Positions 18,438-27,106 of a stretch of 64,000 nucleotides of DNA are shown piece by piece. Both the position numbers and the translations under genes were made by a program. Source of the stretch: Gillisia sp. UBA3175 (GTDB lineage: Bacteria; Bacteroidota; Bacteroidia; Flavobacteriales; Flavobacteriaceae); assembly GCA_002364325.1 (NCBI GenBank), contig DEXV01000003.1, positions 597,229 through 661,228 of the forward strand, read 5' to 3'. The notes beneath the pieces are model-generated. The model had not been told where the DNA came from. It was given only the letters and a program-made list of their open reading frames with translations, and did not search any database. The stretch's first letter is position 1. Each line of letters starts with the position of its first letter.

Positions 18438-18524
18438 TAATTGTATTCTGTTTTAGAAGGTAAAAATACAATTTATTATAGCTTAATAAAATGATTTTGT
18501 TAACAGCTTCTATTTTATTAATTG

Positions 18525-19409
18525 TTAAGAATTAGTTTTTTTAGATCGAATCATAGCTTCCAACTGATCCCACATTTCTTCTGGAATTGCTTCCAATAAA
18601 TTGAATTGTCCAGCTCCTTTGAGCCATTCCCCACCATCGATGGTGATCACTTCACCGTTGACATAAGCAGAAAAATCGGACACTAGATACGCAGCTAAAT
18701 TTGCCAGTTCCTGGTGTTCTCCAACTCTTTTTAAAGGAACTTTTTTAGCAAGATCGAACTTCTCTTTTAAATCGCCAGGTAATAATCTGTCCCATGCTCC
18801 TTTAGTAGGAAACGGTCCTGGTGCAATAGCATTAGATCTAATTCCATATTTTGCCCATTCTACAGCTAGCGACCTAGTCATTGCTAAAACTCCTGCTTTT
18901 GCCGTTGCGCTAGGAACTACGTATGCAGAACCTGTCCAGGCATAGGTAGTCACGATGTTCAAAATAGTTTTATCTACTTCTTTTTTATCTATCCAATGTT
19001 TTCCAAAAGCAAGGGTACAGTTCTTACTTCCTTTTAGAACGATATCTATTATAGTATCAAAAGCATTTGCACTTAATCGCTCGGTAGGAGAGATAAAGTT
19101 TCCAGCTGCGTTGTTCAATAATGAATCTACTTTACCAAATTTAGCCACCGTTGCTTCCAACATAGCTTCAACTTGGTCATAATGACGAACATCACATTGT
19201 AAGGGCAAACAAGTACCACCAGTTTCTGCTTCTAATTCCATAGCGGTATTCTCCAGTTTTTCTAAGTTTCTAGAAGTAATGGCTACATTGGCTCCCAATT
19301 CAAGAAAATATCTGGTCATCGCTTTTCCAAGTCCGCTACCACCACCGGTAACAACGATCGTTTTCCCTTTCAAGGCATCATCACGAAGCATTTTTTTAGT
19401 ATAATCCAT
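18525..19409 (-). CDS. SDR-family oxidoreductase, 2,4-dienoyl-CoA reductase-like
   Basis: A 294-aa short-chain dehydrogenase. The cofactor loop is VTGGGSGLGKAMTRYF, the NNAG motif appears as NNAAGNF, and the substrate region reads SAYVVPSATAKAGVLAMTRSLA. The usual catalytic Tyr of YxxxK is replaced (S-A-T-A-K). DECR-type 2,4-dienoyl-CoA reductases share that exception, and together with APGPF and the C-terminal VITIDGGEWL the gene fits that branch of beta-oxidation. It follows the methylmalonyl-CoA mutase genes on the same strand, 96 nt away. Confidence 0.85.
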   Translation of the reverse strand: MDYTKKMLRDDALKGKTIVVTGGGSGLGKAMTRYFLELGANVAITSRNLEKLENTAMELEAETGGTCLPLQCDVRHYDQVEAMLEATVAKFGKVDSLLNNAAGNFISPTERLSANAFDTIIDIVLKGSKNCTLAFGKHWIDKKEVDKTILNIVTTYAWTGSAYVVPSATAKAGVLAMTRSLAVEWAKYGIRSNAIAPGPFPTKGAWDRLLPGDLKEKFDLAKKVPLKRVGEHQELANLAAYLVSDFSAYVNGEVITIDGGEWLKGAGQFNLLEAIPEEMWDQLEAMIRSKKTNS

Positions 19410-19505
19410 GTTTTTCAGTATTTAGTATTCAGCTGGTAGTGCCTTCACAATAGATCTTATTTAAATCTGCTTACTGGGAACTTTGACTGCATACTTTTTG
19501 GTTAT

Positions 19506-21635
19506 TTAGTCTATTAATATTTCTAAAAGCTGAATAGCAGCTTCGCTAATTTTGGTTCCAGGACCAAAAACAGCAACTGCACCGGCATCGAATAAGAATT
19601 GATAATCTTGGGATGGAATTACTCCACCTACAATTACCATAATATCTTCTCTGCCATGCTTTTTTAATTCTTCAATTACTTGTGGTACTAAGGTTTTATG
19701 TCCTGCAGCCAGTGATGATACTCCTAAGATATGAACATCATTTTCCATAGCCTGTTTTGCAGCTTCGGCAGGAGTTTGGAATAACGGCCCAATATCTACA
19801 TCAAAACCAAGATCGGCATATCCAGTGGCAACTACTTTTGCTCCACGATCATGTCCATCCTGACCCATTTTTGCGATCATTATTCGAGGACGTCTTCCAT
19901 CTTGTTCCGCAAATTTATCGGCTAACTCTCTAGCTTTAATAAAGGATACGTTGTCTTTCATTTGTTTTGAATATACGCCACTAAAGGTTTGAATTTTCGC
20001 TTTATATCTTCCATACACTTCCTCCAAAGCATCGCTTATCTCTCCCAAGGTAGCTCTTTCTCGAGCCGCAGATACCGCTAATTCCAACAAGTTACCATCC
20101 TTGTTCTTAGCAGCTTTGGTTAATGCTTTTAATGCAGAGGTCACTTTCCCTTGATCTCTGCTTTCTTTTATTTGCTTTAATCTTTCCAGTTGTTGTAATC
20201 TAACTGTTTGATTATCTACTTCTAAAGTAACCAAGGGATCTTCTTTTTCTAAGCGATATTTGTTGTTACCAACTATGATATCCGTCTCACTATCTATCCT
20301 TGCTTGCTTATTAGCCGCAGCTTCTTCAATGCGTAACTTAGGAATTCCAGCTTCAATCGCCTTGGTCATTCCGCCTAATTCTTCTACTTCCTCAATAAGT
20401 TTCCAGGCTTTTTGGGCAATTTCATGTGTTAAGCTTTCAACATAGTAACTTCCCGCCCAAGGATCTACTGTTTTGGTGATATTGGTTTCTTGTTGAAGAT
20501 ATAATTGAGTGTTTCTGGCAATTCTTGCGGAAAAGTCTGTTGGTAATGCGATTGCTTCGTCTAAAGCATTGGTATGTAAAGATTGTGTGCCACCAAAGGC
20601 TGCTGCTGCTGCTTCTATACAGGTTCTGGCAACATTATTAAAAGGATCTTGCTCTGTTAAACTCCAACCACTGGTTTGGCAATGTGTTCTTAAAGCTAAA
20701 GATTTTTCGCTTTTCGGGTTGAATTGTTTAACCAATTTGGCCCAAAGCATTCTTGCAGCTCTCATTTTGGCGATCTCCATAAAATGGTTCATTCCAATTG
20801 CCCAGAAAAAAGAAAGTCTTGGTGCAAAACTATCTATGTCCATTCCGGCTTCTAATCCTTTTCTAATATATTCCAAACCATCAGCGAGGGTGTATGCTAA
20901 TTCAATATCGCAAGTTGCTCCCGCTTCTTGCATATGATATCCTGAAATACTTATACTATTGAATTTCGGCATCTTCGCGGATGTATATTCAAAGATGTCA
21001 GATATTATTCTCATAGATGGTGTAGGAGGGTAGATGTACGTATTACGCACCATAAATTCCTTTAAAATATCATTCTGAATAGTTCCAGATAATAAAGAAA
21101 GATCTACACCTTGTTCTTCGGCAGCAACTATATAAAATGCCATAATTGGAAGTACAGCTCCATTCATGGTCATAGAAACCGACATTTTATCTAGTGGGAT
21201 CTGATCGAAAAGGATCTTCATATCTTCAACCGAATCTATGGCAACTCCTGCTTTTCCAACATCTCCTACCACACGTTCATGATCACTATCATATCCTCTA
21301 TGTGTTGGTAGATCAAAAGCTACAGATAGACCTTTTTGGCCGCCTGCTAAATTCCTTCTATAAAATGCATTGCTTTCTTCCGCAGTAGAAAAACCGGCAT
21401 ATTGCCGTATTGTCCAAGGTCTTCTCACATACATGGTGCTATAAGGGCCTCGTAAATAAGGCGCGATTCCCGCAGCAAAATTTAAATGTTCTGCTTCTTC
21501 AATATCACTTTTTAAATACACTTTTTTAAGCGGTATATCTTCTGCTGTCATAAAAGTGCTATCCGAATTGGTATTCGAAGAACTTGGAGAAATCTCTTTT
21601 TTAAGTTTTATATGTTGAAGATTTTTTCTAGACAT
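19506..21635 (-). CDS. mutB: Methylmalonyl-CoA mutase, catalytic large subunit
   Basis: 709 aa. It interconverts succinyl-CoA and (R)-methylmalonyl-CoA using adenosylcobalamin. The N-terminal TIM barrel starts around [20 protein letters not shown] and contains [13 protein letters not shown]. The C-terminal B12-binding domain has DGHDRGAKV with the cobalt-ligating histidine at about residue 595, then GVSSLAAGH and IVGGVIP. The length is normal. With the small subunit upstream and the carboxylase at 47.6-51.2 kb it forms most of the propionyl-CoA to succinyl-CoA route; no epimerase is present here. Confidence 0.97.
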   Translation of the reverse strand: MSRKNLQHIKLKKEISPSSSNTNSDSTFMTAEDIPLKKVYLKSDIEEAEHLNFAAGIAPYLRGPYSTMYVRRPWTIRQYAGFSTAEESNAFYRRNLAGGQKGLSVAFDLPTHRGYDSDHERVVGDVGKAGVAIDSVEDMKILFDQIPLDKMSVSMTMNGAVLPIMAFYIVAAEEQGVDLSLLSGTIQNDILKEFMVRNTYIYPPTPSMRIISDIFEYTSAKMPKFNSISISGYHMQEAGATCDIELAYTLADGLEYIRKGLEAGMDIDSFAPRLSFFWAIGMNHFMEIAKMRAARMLWAKLVKQFNPKSEKSLALRTHCQTSGWSLTEQDPFNNVARTCIEAAAAAFGGTQSLHTNALDEAIALPTDFSARIARNTQLYLQQETNITKTVDPWAGSYYVESLTHEIAQKAWKLIEEVEELGGMTKAIEAGIPKLRIEEAAANKQARIDSETDIIVGNNKYRLEKEDPLVTLEVDNQTVRLQQLERLKQIKESRDQGKVTSALKALTKAAKNKDGNLLELAVSAARERATLGEISDALEEVYGRYKAKIQTFSGVYSKQMKDNVSFIKARELADKFAEQDGRRPRIMIAKMGQDGHDRGAKVVATGYADLGFDVDIGPLFQTPAEAAKQAMENDVHILGVSSLAAGHKTLVPQVIEELKKHGREDIMVIVGGVIPSQDYQFLFDAGAVAVFGPGTKISEAAIQLLEILID

Positions 21636-21673
21636 TGTTTTTATGCTTCCCTCATTGAGGGTTTTATTATGGA

Positions 21674-21689
21674 CCCGATAATTATCGGG
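21674..21689. repeat. Short perfect palindrome between mutB and mutA
   Basis: CCCGATAATTATCGGG is a perfect 16-bp palindrome in the 124-nt gap between the two mutase genes. Similar CCCGA-x-TCGGG elements are scattered in many flavobacterial genomes. It may form a hairpin in the mRNA that separates expression of the two subunits; this is inference. Confidence 0.6.
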
Positions 21690-21759
21690 ATGCTTAATTT
21701 TTTATATCTATTTCTTATTATAACCGGGCACTTTGCCGCTAAGTTATAAATAAGCACAA

Positions 21760-23139
21760 TTATTTTTCTGTTTTCAATCTTTCCTGCTCCGATCTTTCTG
21801 AAAGGCGTTTTTCTAATATTGGCTGAAGCAAAGTTTTTCTCGGATTCATTTTAAGGAAAGGATATAATTCCAAATCGTTAGCCATTCTATCATCTGGATT
21901 CTGGAATTTGTTGGTTCCAATAAGGGTGATCTTTCCAGAATCAAAAAGTTCCTGTTCTTTGTTAGCACTTTCAACGATCTTTCGTTGAATAATGCCTTCT
22001 TTTAATTGCTTTAAAAATCCGCCGCCATTTTCTATCTCTTTAAAGATCTCTAAAGCTTTTTCTGCAAATTGCTGAGTAAGTGTTTCAATATAATAAGCCC
22101 CATCTGAGGCATTGGAAACTTTATCGAAATAACTTTCATTTTTCAGTACTAATAATTGATTGCGGGCAATCCTGTCTCCAAACTCATTGTTCTTATGGTA
22201 AATGGCATCGTAAGGAGAATTATAAACTTCGTCTGCACCCCCAAGAACCGCACTCATACTTTGCGTAGTGGTTCTCAGTAGATTCACATTATAATCGTAT
22301 AAAGTTTTATCTCTTTTTGAAGGCTGTGCTAAAATGCTGCATTTTTCGGAAAGCTTATATTCTGAAGCTAGACTTGAAAATAACAATCTAAGCGCTTTCA
22401 GCTTTGCGATCTCGAAAAAGTAATTTGATCCTGTAGCAGTTAAAAATTGAAGCTTAGTTTTAGCTTTAATATTCTCGTCATTATCAAAATGATTCAAATA
22501 TTCATTGGTATGTGCTAGCATATAGGCCAATTCTTGTGGGATGGTCGCTCCTGCATTTTGATACAAGGTACCATCAACGCTAATTAGAGATGTAAAACCT
22601 TCAGCTTTAGCAACTATTTTGTTCAAGATCTCATTATCCTTTTTCAGGTCATGATACCAGTTTCCGGAACGTGCTAAATTTCCGATAATATCTATTTGTA
22701 AACTTATTTTGTGATCCTTTCCTGCTAAAAATGTTATTAAGGAAGAAAGGAATTCCTCAGAAAGAAATTCAAATGAAATATAAATAGGAGTAGCGCTAAG
22801 CTCGATATCTTTAAATAGAATATTATAATCGGTATTTTCAGAAGAAATAACAAACCATAAACTTTCAGCTCCTTTTTTTAATACTTCCAGTGCTTTTTTA
22901 TGGCTTTTAATATCTGAAGCAACATAAATTTTCTCGCACACATTCCATGAAGTTGGATTTGATATAGCGATTGGATCTTTAATATCTTCGGCATTATAAA
23001 AGGGTTTTATCGAAATCCCATCTTTGCTATGAAAAATAAGTGTTTCATTATAATCTGCTCCTTTCAAATCGAATTGAATTTTCTGCTTCCATTCTTTGGC
23101 AGAAACTTCATGGAATTCGTTGGATAAGGTGTGACTCAT
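21760..23139 (-). CDS. mutA: Methylmalonyl-CoA mutase, small subunit
   Basis: 459 aa, similar in fold pattern to the barrel of the large subunit (DRIARNQLLVLKNESYF, TGSNYFFEIAKLKALRLLFS). It ends without a cobalamin-binding domain, so no DxHxxG histidine is present. Small subunits are non-catalytic partners of the heterodimer; the compact length (proteobacterial forms are about 620) is usual in flavobacteria. The gene lies 41 nt downstream of the FtsB/DivIC-like gene. Confidence 0.93.
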   Translation of the reverse strand: MSHTLSNEFHEVSAKEWKQKIQFDLKGADYNETLIFHSKDGISIKPFYNAEDIKDPIAISNPTSWNVCEKIYVASDIKSHKKALEVLKKGAESLWFVISSENTDYNILFKDIELSATPIYISFEFLSEEFLSSLITFLAGKDHKISLQIDIIGNLARSGNWYHDLKKDNEILNKIVAKAEGFTSLISVDGTLYQNAGATIPQELAYMLAHTNEYLNHFDNDENIKAKTKLQFLTATGSNYFFEIAKLKALRLLFSSLASEYKLSEKCSILAQPSKRDKTLYDYNVNLLRTTTQSMSAVLGGADEVYNSPYDAIYHKNNEFGDRIARNQLLVLKNESYFDKVSNASDGAYYIETLTQQFAEKALEIFKEIENGGGFLKQLKEGIIQRKIVESANKEQELFDSGKITLIGTNKFQNPDDRMANDLELYPFLKMNPRKTLLQPILEKRLSERSEQERLKTEK

Positions 23140-23180
23140 AATAACTATTTTAATATATGATTAGTGAAATCAGCAGTGGC

Positions 23181-23495
23181 TTAATCTACGGTGTCATAAT
23201 GAATGATAAAAATATCTTCATCGGATCTTTTCATGTAATAATGCTGCCTAGCGTAGCTTTCTAATTCAAAGGAATCATTAAGTTTTTCTATGGTTGTTTT
23301 GTCCTTATTGATCTCCTTTTGGTAGTATTCTTTATTTACCTTTAACTTATTTACCTCTTCATTTAACTCTCGATGGATAAGCCAGGAGTTTCCGTCTAAA
23401 AAAAGCATCCAGCCCCCAAAAATTAGCAAAATCAGCACATATTTGTTACTGATGAACTTGAACCATTTTTTTCTGCGGAGCTGTTTTAATTTCAT
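23181..23495 (-). CDS. FtsB/DivIC-family septum formation initiator
   Basis: A 104-aa bitopic protein: a basic N-terminus, one transmembrane helix (YVLILLIFGGWMLFL) and a coiled coil (LNEEVNKLKVNKEYYQKEINKDK) ending in a short periplasmic tail with YYMKRSDEDIF. This is the layout of FtsB/DivIC, which bridges FtsL and FtsQ/DivIB in the divisome. It lies 19 nt after udk. Confidence 0.88.
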   Translation of the reverse strand: MKLKQLRRKKWFKFISNKYVLILLIFGGWMLFLDGNSWLIHRELNEEVNKLKVNKEYYQKEINKDKTTIEKLNDSFELESYARQHYYMKRSDEDIFIIHYDTVD

Positions 23496-23514
23496 AAGTT
23501 TTAAAGATACAAAA

Positions 23515-24123
23515 TTACGCCAATCTGTCCTTGATGATTGTTTGAACGATATCTATAGCAACATTGTTATATCTATTGGTTGGAATTATGATATCTGCAA
23601 ATTCTTTTGTAGGTTCAATAAATTGCTGATGCATAGGTTTTAAAGTAGTTTGGTAACGCCAAAGTACTTCATCCAGATCACGACCGCGATCGTTAATATC
23701 CCGTTTCAATCTTCTAATTAAACGCTCATCACTATCTGCATGTACATAGATCTTTATATCGAACATATCGCGAATATCTGCATGGGTAAGTATAAGAATA
23801 CCCTCTACAATGATCACTTTTTTAGGCTGAATGGTCACCGTTTCTCCTGTTCTATTATGTTCTTTAAAAGAATAGACAGGTTCTTCGATAGAATTCCCGC
23901 TTTTAAGTTCTTTTAGATGAGAAACAAGAAGATCAAAATCGATAGATTTTGGGTGATCAAAATTTATCTTAACACGTTCTTCCAAAGATAAATGACTAGT
24001 GTCTTGATAATAAGAATCCTGAGAAATAACGGCTACATCTTCATTCTTTAATTCATCTATTATCTGACTAACAACCGTGGTTTTTCCGCTACCGGTACCA
24101 CCGGCTATTCCAATAATAAGCAT
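23515..24123 (-). CDS. udk: Uridine kinase
   Basis: Phosphorylates uridine and cytidine in pyrimidine salvage. The P-loop is GIAGGTGSGKTTVV, followed by DSYYQDTSHLSLEER and the substrate-lid region RLIRRLKRDINDRGRD. The start is set at the ATG at 24123 (202 aa). A longer reading from a TTG at 24141 is possible on paper, but that TTG lies inside the promoter box TAACTTTG, so it would not be transcribed. The leader would be only about 10-12 nt. Confidence 0.95.
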   Translation of the reverse strand: MLIIGIAGGTGSGKTTVVSQIIDELKNEDVAVISQDSYYQDTSHLSLEERVKINFDHPKSIDFDLLVSHLKELKSGNSIEEPVYSFKEHNRTGETVTIQPKKVIIVEGILILTHADIRDMFDIKIYVHADSDERLIRRLKRDINDRGRDLDEVLWRYQTTLKPMHQQFIEPTKEFADIIIPTNRYNNVAIDIVQTIIKDRLA

Positions 24124-24138
24124 CTTCTTTTTTTTTGG

Positions 24139-24146
24139 CAAAGTTA
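24139..24146 (-). promoter_or_regulatory. TAnnTTTG promoter box of udk
   Basis: The minus strand reads TAACTTTG, a full match to TAnnTTTG. It decides the udk start, because the upstream TTG candidate codon is part of this box. Confidence 0.65.
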
Positions 24147-24236
24147 ATTATTAGTTTGAAATAGGGGAGAAGTGCTTCATTTTTATTGAATATTAGATTT
24201 GCCCTAATGCAATTTTAAAAAGTATAGTTTAAAGTC

Positions 24237-24692
24237 TTATTTGGTGATGGCTTTCACATCTTCCTCTGTCACTTCTTTTTTAGATGAATTTCCCCAAGTA
24301 TTGGAAATATAATTCATCACATCTGCTACTTCTTGATCACTTAATCCTTGAGCGGTCATAGCATTATTGTAGTTTTCACCATTCACCACTATAGGTCCGG
24401 ATAGTCCATATTTTATAGCTTTAAGGCTTTCAGTTCTTTTATCGGTTAACCAATCTGATCCCGCTAGAGGTGGAAAATTTCCGGGGATACCTTTTCCACT
24501 TGGTAAATGGCAGGTCACACAAAAATTTGAGAACACTTCTTCTCCTCTTTTATAGCTTTCTGAAACTTTCTCTTGCGTGGAAGAATCAGAAATGCTAATT
24601 TCTTCTGAGTTTAATGAAGATTCATCTTTCTTTTTTTCTGAATTGCAAGCCACAAAAAGGCTTGCAGTAAATAATATAGGCAGTAGTTTCAT
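24237..24692 (-). CDS. Cytochrome c lipoprotein
   Basis: 151 aa; the lipobox FVAC puts the lipid on Cys16. A Ser/Glu-rich linker precedes a class I cytochrome c domain with the haem motif CVTCH (58-62) and the likely axial Met112 in NNAMTAQGLSD. It begins 4 nt after the sugar dehydrogenase stop. This suggests that it accepts electrons from that enzyme at the outer leaflet or periplasm; the pairing is inference from position. Confidence 0.9.
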   Translation of the reverse strand: MKLLPILFTASLFVACNSEKKKDESSLNSEEISISDSSTQEKVSESYKRGEEVFSNFCVTCHLPSGKGIPGNFPPLAGSDWLTDKRTESLKAIKYGLSGPIVVNGENYNNAMTAQGLSDQEVADVMNYISNTWGNSSKKEVTEEDVKAITK

Positions 24693-24695
24693 AAA

Positions 24696-25817
24696 TTATA
24701 TTTTAGTTTCGGTGGCTATTAATTTTACTATTCCAAGACCTTCTACAGCTACATAAATAAACCCATCTGGCCCCTGTCTTACATCTCGCACTCTTCCAAT
24801 TCCATCTAGCAGTCGTTCCCTTTTCACCACTTTTTCGCCTTCAAGAATGTCTAGTTCTAGATATTGGAATTTAAGAGAACCAATTAACAAATTATTTTTT
24901 AAATGGGGATATTTATCTGAAGTTACATACAACATTCCACTTGGAGCAATTGAAGGGATCCAGTAATAGATAGGGTTTTCTATTCCTGATCTATTAGTTT
25001 CTGAAGTAATGGAGGTTCCACTGTAGTTCTGGCCATAAGTTACTACCGGCCACCCATAATTAGCGCCTTTTTTTATGATGTTAATTTCGTCTCCGCCCAT
25101 TGGTCCGTGTTCATGTTCCCAGATCTCGCCTGTATTAGGATTTAAAATAAGTCCCTGCGGATTCCTATGTCCATAACTAAAAATGGCTTTTTTTGCATTT
25201 GGTTCATTAACGAATGGGTTGTCTGCCGGAATACTTCCGTCATCATTTAACCTATAGATCTTTCCATTATCTCTGGTGATGTCTTGGGGATTAATATCAC
25301 GTTCTCCTCTTTCTCCCGCGGAAAAATATAAATACCCTTGTTTATCAAAAGCGATCCTAGATCCAAAATGTTGTCCTTTGTTAGTGTTTGGGGAAGCTTT
25401 ATAAAGGACTTCAAGTGAAGTTAATTGGTCATCCTGAAGCTTAGCTCTTGCCAAAGCAGTATTTCCGCCATTAGAATCACCTTCCGCCGAGGCGTAAGAA
25501 AAATAGATCCAGCCATTCTGCTCATAATTCGGGTGCAATACCACATCCAGTAAACCACCCTGACCTCTGTTGTAAATCGCTGGTAAGCCTTGCACTAGTT
25601 GTTTTTCCCCATCCTTGAAGTGTATCAATTCTCCGCTTTTTTCTGTGATTAGCATACTTCCATCCGGAAGGAATGCCATTCCCCAAGGAATTTGAAGATC
25701 GTCCACAACAGTTTCAAAAGAATAAGTATATGAGCTGGGTTCAATAGTAGTATCTTTTTGGGCACAAGCCGTAAAAGTTAGAAGTAAAATATTGATAAAT
25801 AAGTGATTATATTTCAT
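24696..25817 (-). CDS. PQQ-dependent sugar dehydrogenase-like lipoprotein
   Basis: 373 aa; a lipobox FTAC (Cys18) follows a signal peptide. The body is a six-bladed soluble-aldose-dehydrogenase (GSDH/YliI) propeller. Landmarks are LQIPWGMAFLPDG, GGLLDVVLHPNY, KGQHFGSRIAFD and SYGHRNPQGL, plus EHGPMGGDEINIIKKGANYGWP. Enzymes of this group oxidise aldoses with PQQ. No PQQ biosynthesis gene is in the window, so the cofactor may be imported. A cytochrome c gene follows directly. Confidence 0.9.
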   Translation of the reverse strand: MKYNHLFINILLLTFTACAQKDTTIEPSSYTYSFETVVDDLQIPWGMAFLPDGSMLITEKSGELIHFKDGEKQLVQGLPAIYNRGQGGLLDVVLHPNYEQNGWIYFSYASAEGDSNGGNTALARAKLQDDQLTSLEVLYKASPNTNKGQHFGSRIAFDKQGYLYFSAGERGERDINPQDITRDNGKIYRLNDDGSIPADNPFVNEPNAKKAIFSYGHRNPQGLILNPNTGEIWEHEHGPMGGDEINIIKKGANYGWPVVTYGQNYSGTSITSETNRSGIENPIYYWIPSIAPSGMLYVTSDKYPHLKNNLLIGSLKFQYLELDILEGEKVVKRERLLDGIGRVRDVRQGPDGFIYVAVEGLGIVKLIATETKI

Positions 25818-25996
25818 GAGTAGATAGTTCTTTTTAATGCTAGAAAAAGATACAGCTTTTATTAATGCCTTATAATTTGATGTAAGATAAAAATTTTTAA
25901 TTTAAATCATGTTGGCGATAGGTGGATTAAAAGTAATTCTTATATTTGCAGCCGCTATAACGATAAGCACTTGGTGTTTATTATAAAGATGACCAT

Positions 25997-26074
25997 CGGG
26001 GTGTAGCGTAGCCCGGTTATCGCGCCTGCTTTGGGAGCAGGAGGCCGCAGGTTCGAATCCTGCCACCCCGACCA
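25997..26074 (+). tRNA. tRNA-Pro (anticodon UGG)
   Basis: The acceptor arms CGGGGTG (25997-26003) and CACCCCG (26064-26070) pair fully. The anticodon stem CCTGC/GCAGG encloses the loop TTTGGGA with anticodon TGG at 26032-26034. The T arm carries GGTTCGAATCC. The discriminator A and CCA are encoded. A candidate promoter box TATATTTG lies at 25941-25948. Confidence 0.96.
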
Positions 26075-26075
26075 C

Positions 26076-26108
26076 AGAAAGTCTTGAACGAATGTTCAGG
26101 GCTTTCTT
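26076..26108 (+). terminator. Probable terminator after tRNA-Pro(UGG)
   Basis: GAAAGTCTTGAAC and GTTCAGGGCTTTC form an imperfect 13-bp stem around a 4-nt loop, just past the CCA end. The T-run behind it is short, so termination strength is uncertain. Confidence 0.5.
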
Positions 26109-26480
26109 ATTTAAAAAAATATCGAATATCGCAGATTCTCCCGAAGCTTCAGGACTGGCATCCCGACCAAAACCATTATCTAATGGCTCTAAAAACTTTT
26201 TAATTTTACCATGATCAATGTTTTGTAGTTTTTGATCACTCAAGAAATTTGACGGGAAATCTTATAAAATGAGTTCGTTTCGGTGACCTCTTATTATTTT
26301 ATGCTAATTGCTCGAACAGTAAATTTGACTTTAGTCTGCCTGAACTTAAACATAGATCTAATTTTATGGATTATTGCAAAGTGTGCCAAGATTGTATTCT
26401 GATTCACTTTTGGAGAATCGAATAATCAGTTTATAGGAAAGTTTCCTTTTATAGAGTTCCAGGAGTATGAAAAGGATTTT
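26109..26480. other. Gene-free stretch at the left edge of the accessory block
   Basis: No credible coding region. It contains a near-palindrome CCCGAAGCTTCAGG (26140-26153) and, at 26156-26169, TGGCATCCCGACCA. The latter matches the last 14 bases of the upstream tRNA-Pro(UGG) gene, TGCCACCCCGACCA, in 12 of 14 positions. That could be a decayed attachment-site copy or chance. Confidence 0.4.
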
Positions 26481-26810
26481 TTATATTCTTTGGAAGGTAT
26501 TCCGTATAATAGGTCTATGGTATTGGTCAGTTTTTAAATCCATTAAATTTAAAAAATGATTTAAATAGAACTTTCCTAATGCTAATTCCTTATTATCAAT
26601 TTCGACCAATTCATGAATAAACAATTTAATCTTATTAGTAGGAACAATGAAAAATCTGTGAATGTGGATAAATTCATTTTTAATAATTAAAGCTTCGATA
26701 GATGAAATGATCTGTCTGGATAAATGCATCTTTTCCTGTGTAAATATTTTTATATAATCTTTCGCGCTCTCAGTATATAGTATCTCATCTAATATAATTC
26801 TAAGATTGAC
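26481..26810 (-). pseudogene. Remnant of a LytTR-type DNA-binding domain
   Basis: An open frame of 109 residues without a proper start reads as the C-terminal LytTR domain of a response regulator. Key stretches are ILYTESAKDYIKIF, MHLSRQIISSIEALI, FIHIHRFFIVPTNKIK and ELALGKFYLNHFL. These match the family's ILYIES..DY, T..SL..L, F.RIHRS.IVN..KI and IGxxY patterns. The frame is closed upstream by a TAG at 26811-26813, and no receiver domain precedes it. An 82-codon ATG reading from 26729 starts inside the domain and is unlikely to be functional. Confidence 0.7.
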
Positions 26811-26832
26811 CTAAGTCATACCACGACAAAAA

Positions 26833-26885
26833 TTTCTATCTACCTTTTTGATGTTTCTATCGACACTAGTCCATCTTCTGTCGAT
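26833..26885. repeat. Three direct repeats at exact 21-bp spacing
   Basis: TTTCTATCTAC (26833), TTTCTATCGAC (26854) and CTTCTGTCGAT (26875) are 11-bp direct repeats whose starts are 21 bp apart, two helical turns. Such phasing is typical of cooperative operators. LytTR-family regulators such as AgrA bind paired direct repeats with about this period, and a LytTR remnant lies 23 bp away. The spacing is seen; the role is inference. Confidence 0.5.
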
Positions 26886-27106
26886 AAATAAATTTTCGTA
26901 TAGAGTTAAGGATTAAATTTAATAATATTTTACAAGCTAATAATTTGAAAATCAAGAAATAAGCACGAAATAAATACTTAACAAGACTCGCTCTATAAAA
27001 TTGTTGTTTTTGTTTGTTCTCTCGGTAATCATTAGTAACACGCAACCACAAATCTGGTAATGATCATTCAAAAATTTAAATAGTTATACAGTAAATTTTA
27101 TTTAAA

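Noticed and set aside
20509..20937. 142-codon frame antisense to methylmalonyl-CoA mutase
   Set aside because: Lies entirely inside a strongly conserved gene; composition follows the complement of the mutB codons.
25902..26243. 113-codon open frame on the minus strand
   Set aside because: It runs through the tRNA-Pro(UGG) gene on the opposite strand; the apparent peptide is antisense tRNA sequence.
26866..27051. 61-codon minus-strand frame
   Set aside because: AT-rich, Lys/Leu/Phe-biased composition with no family resemblance and no promoter; not supported as a gene.
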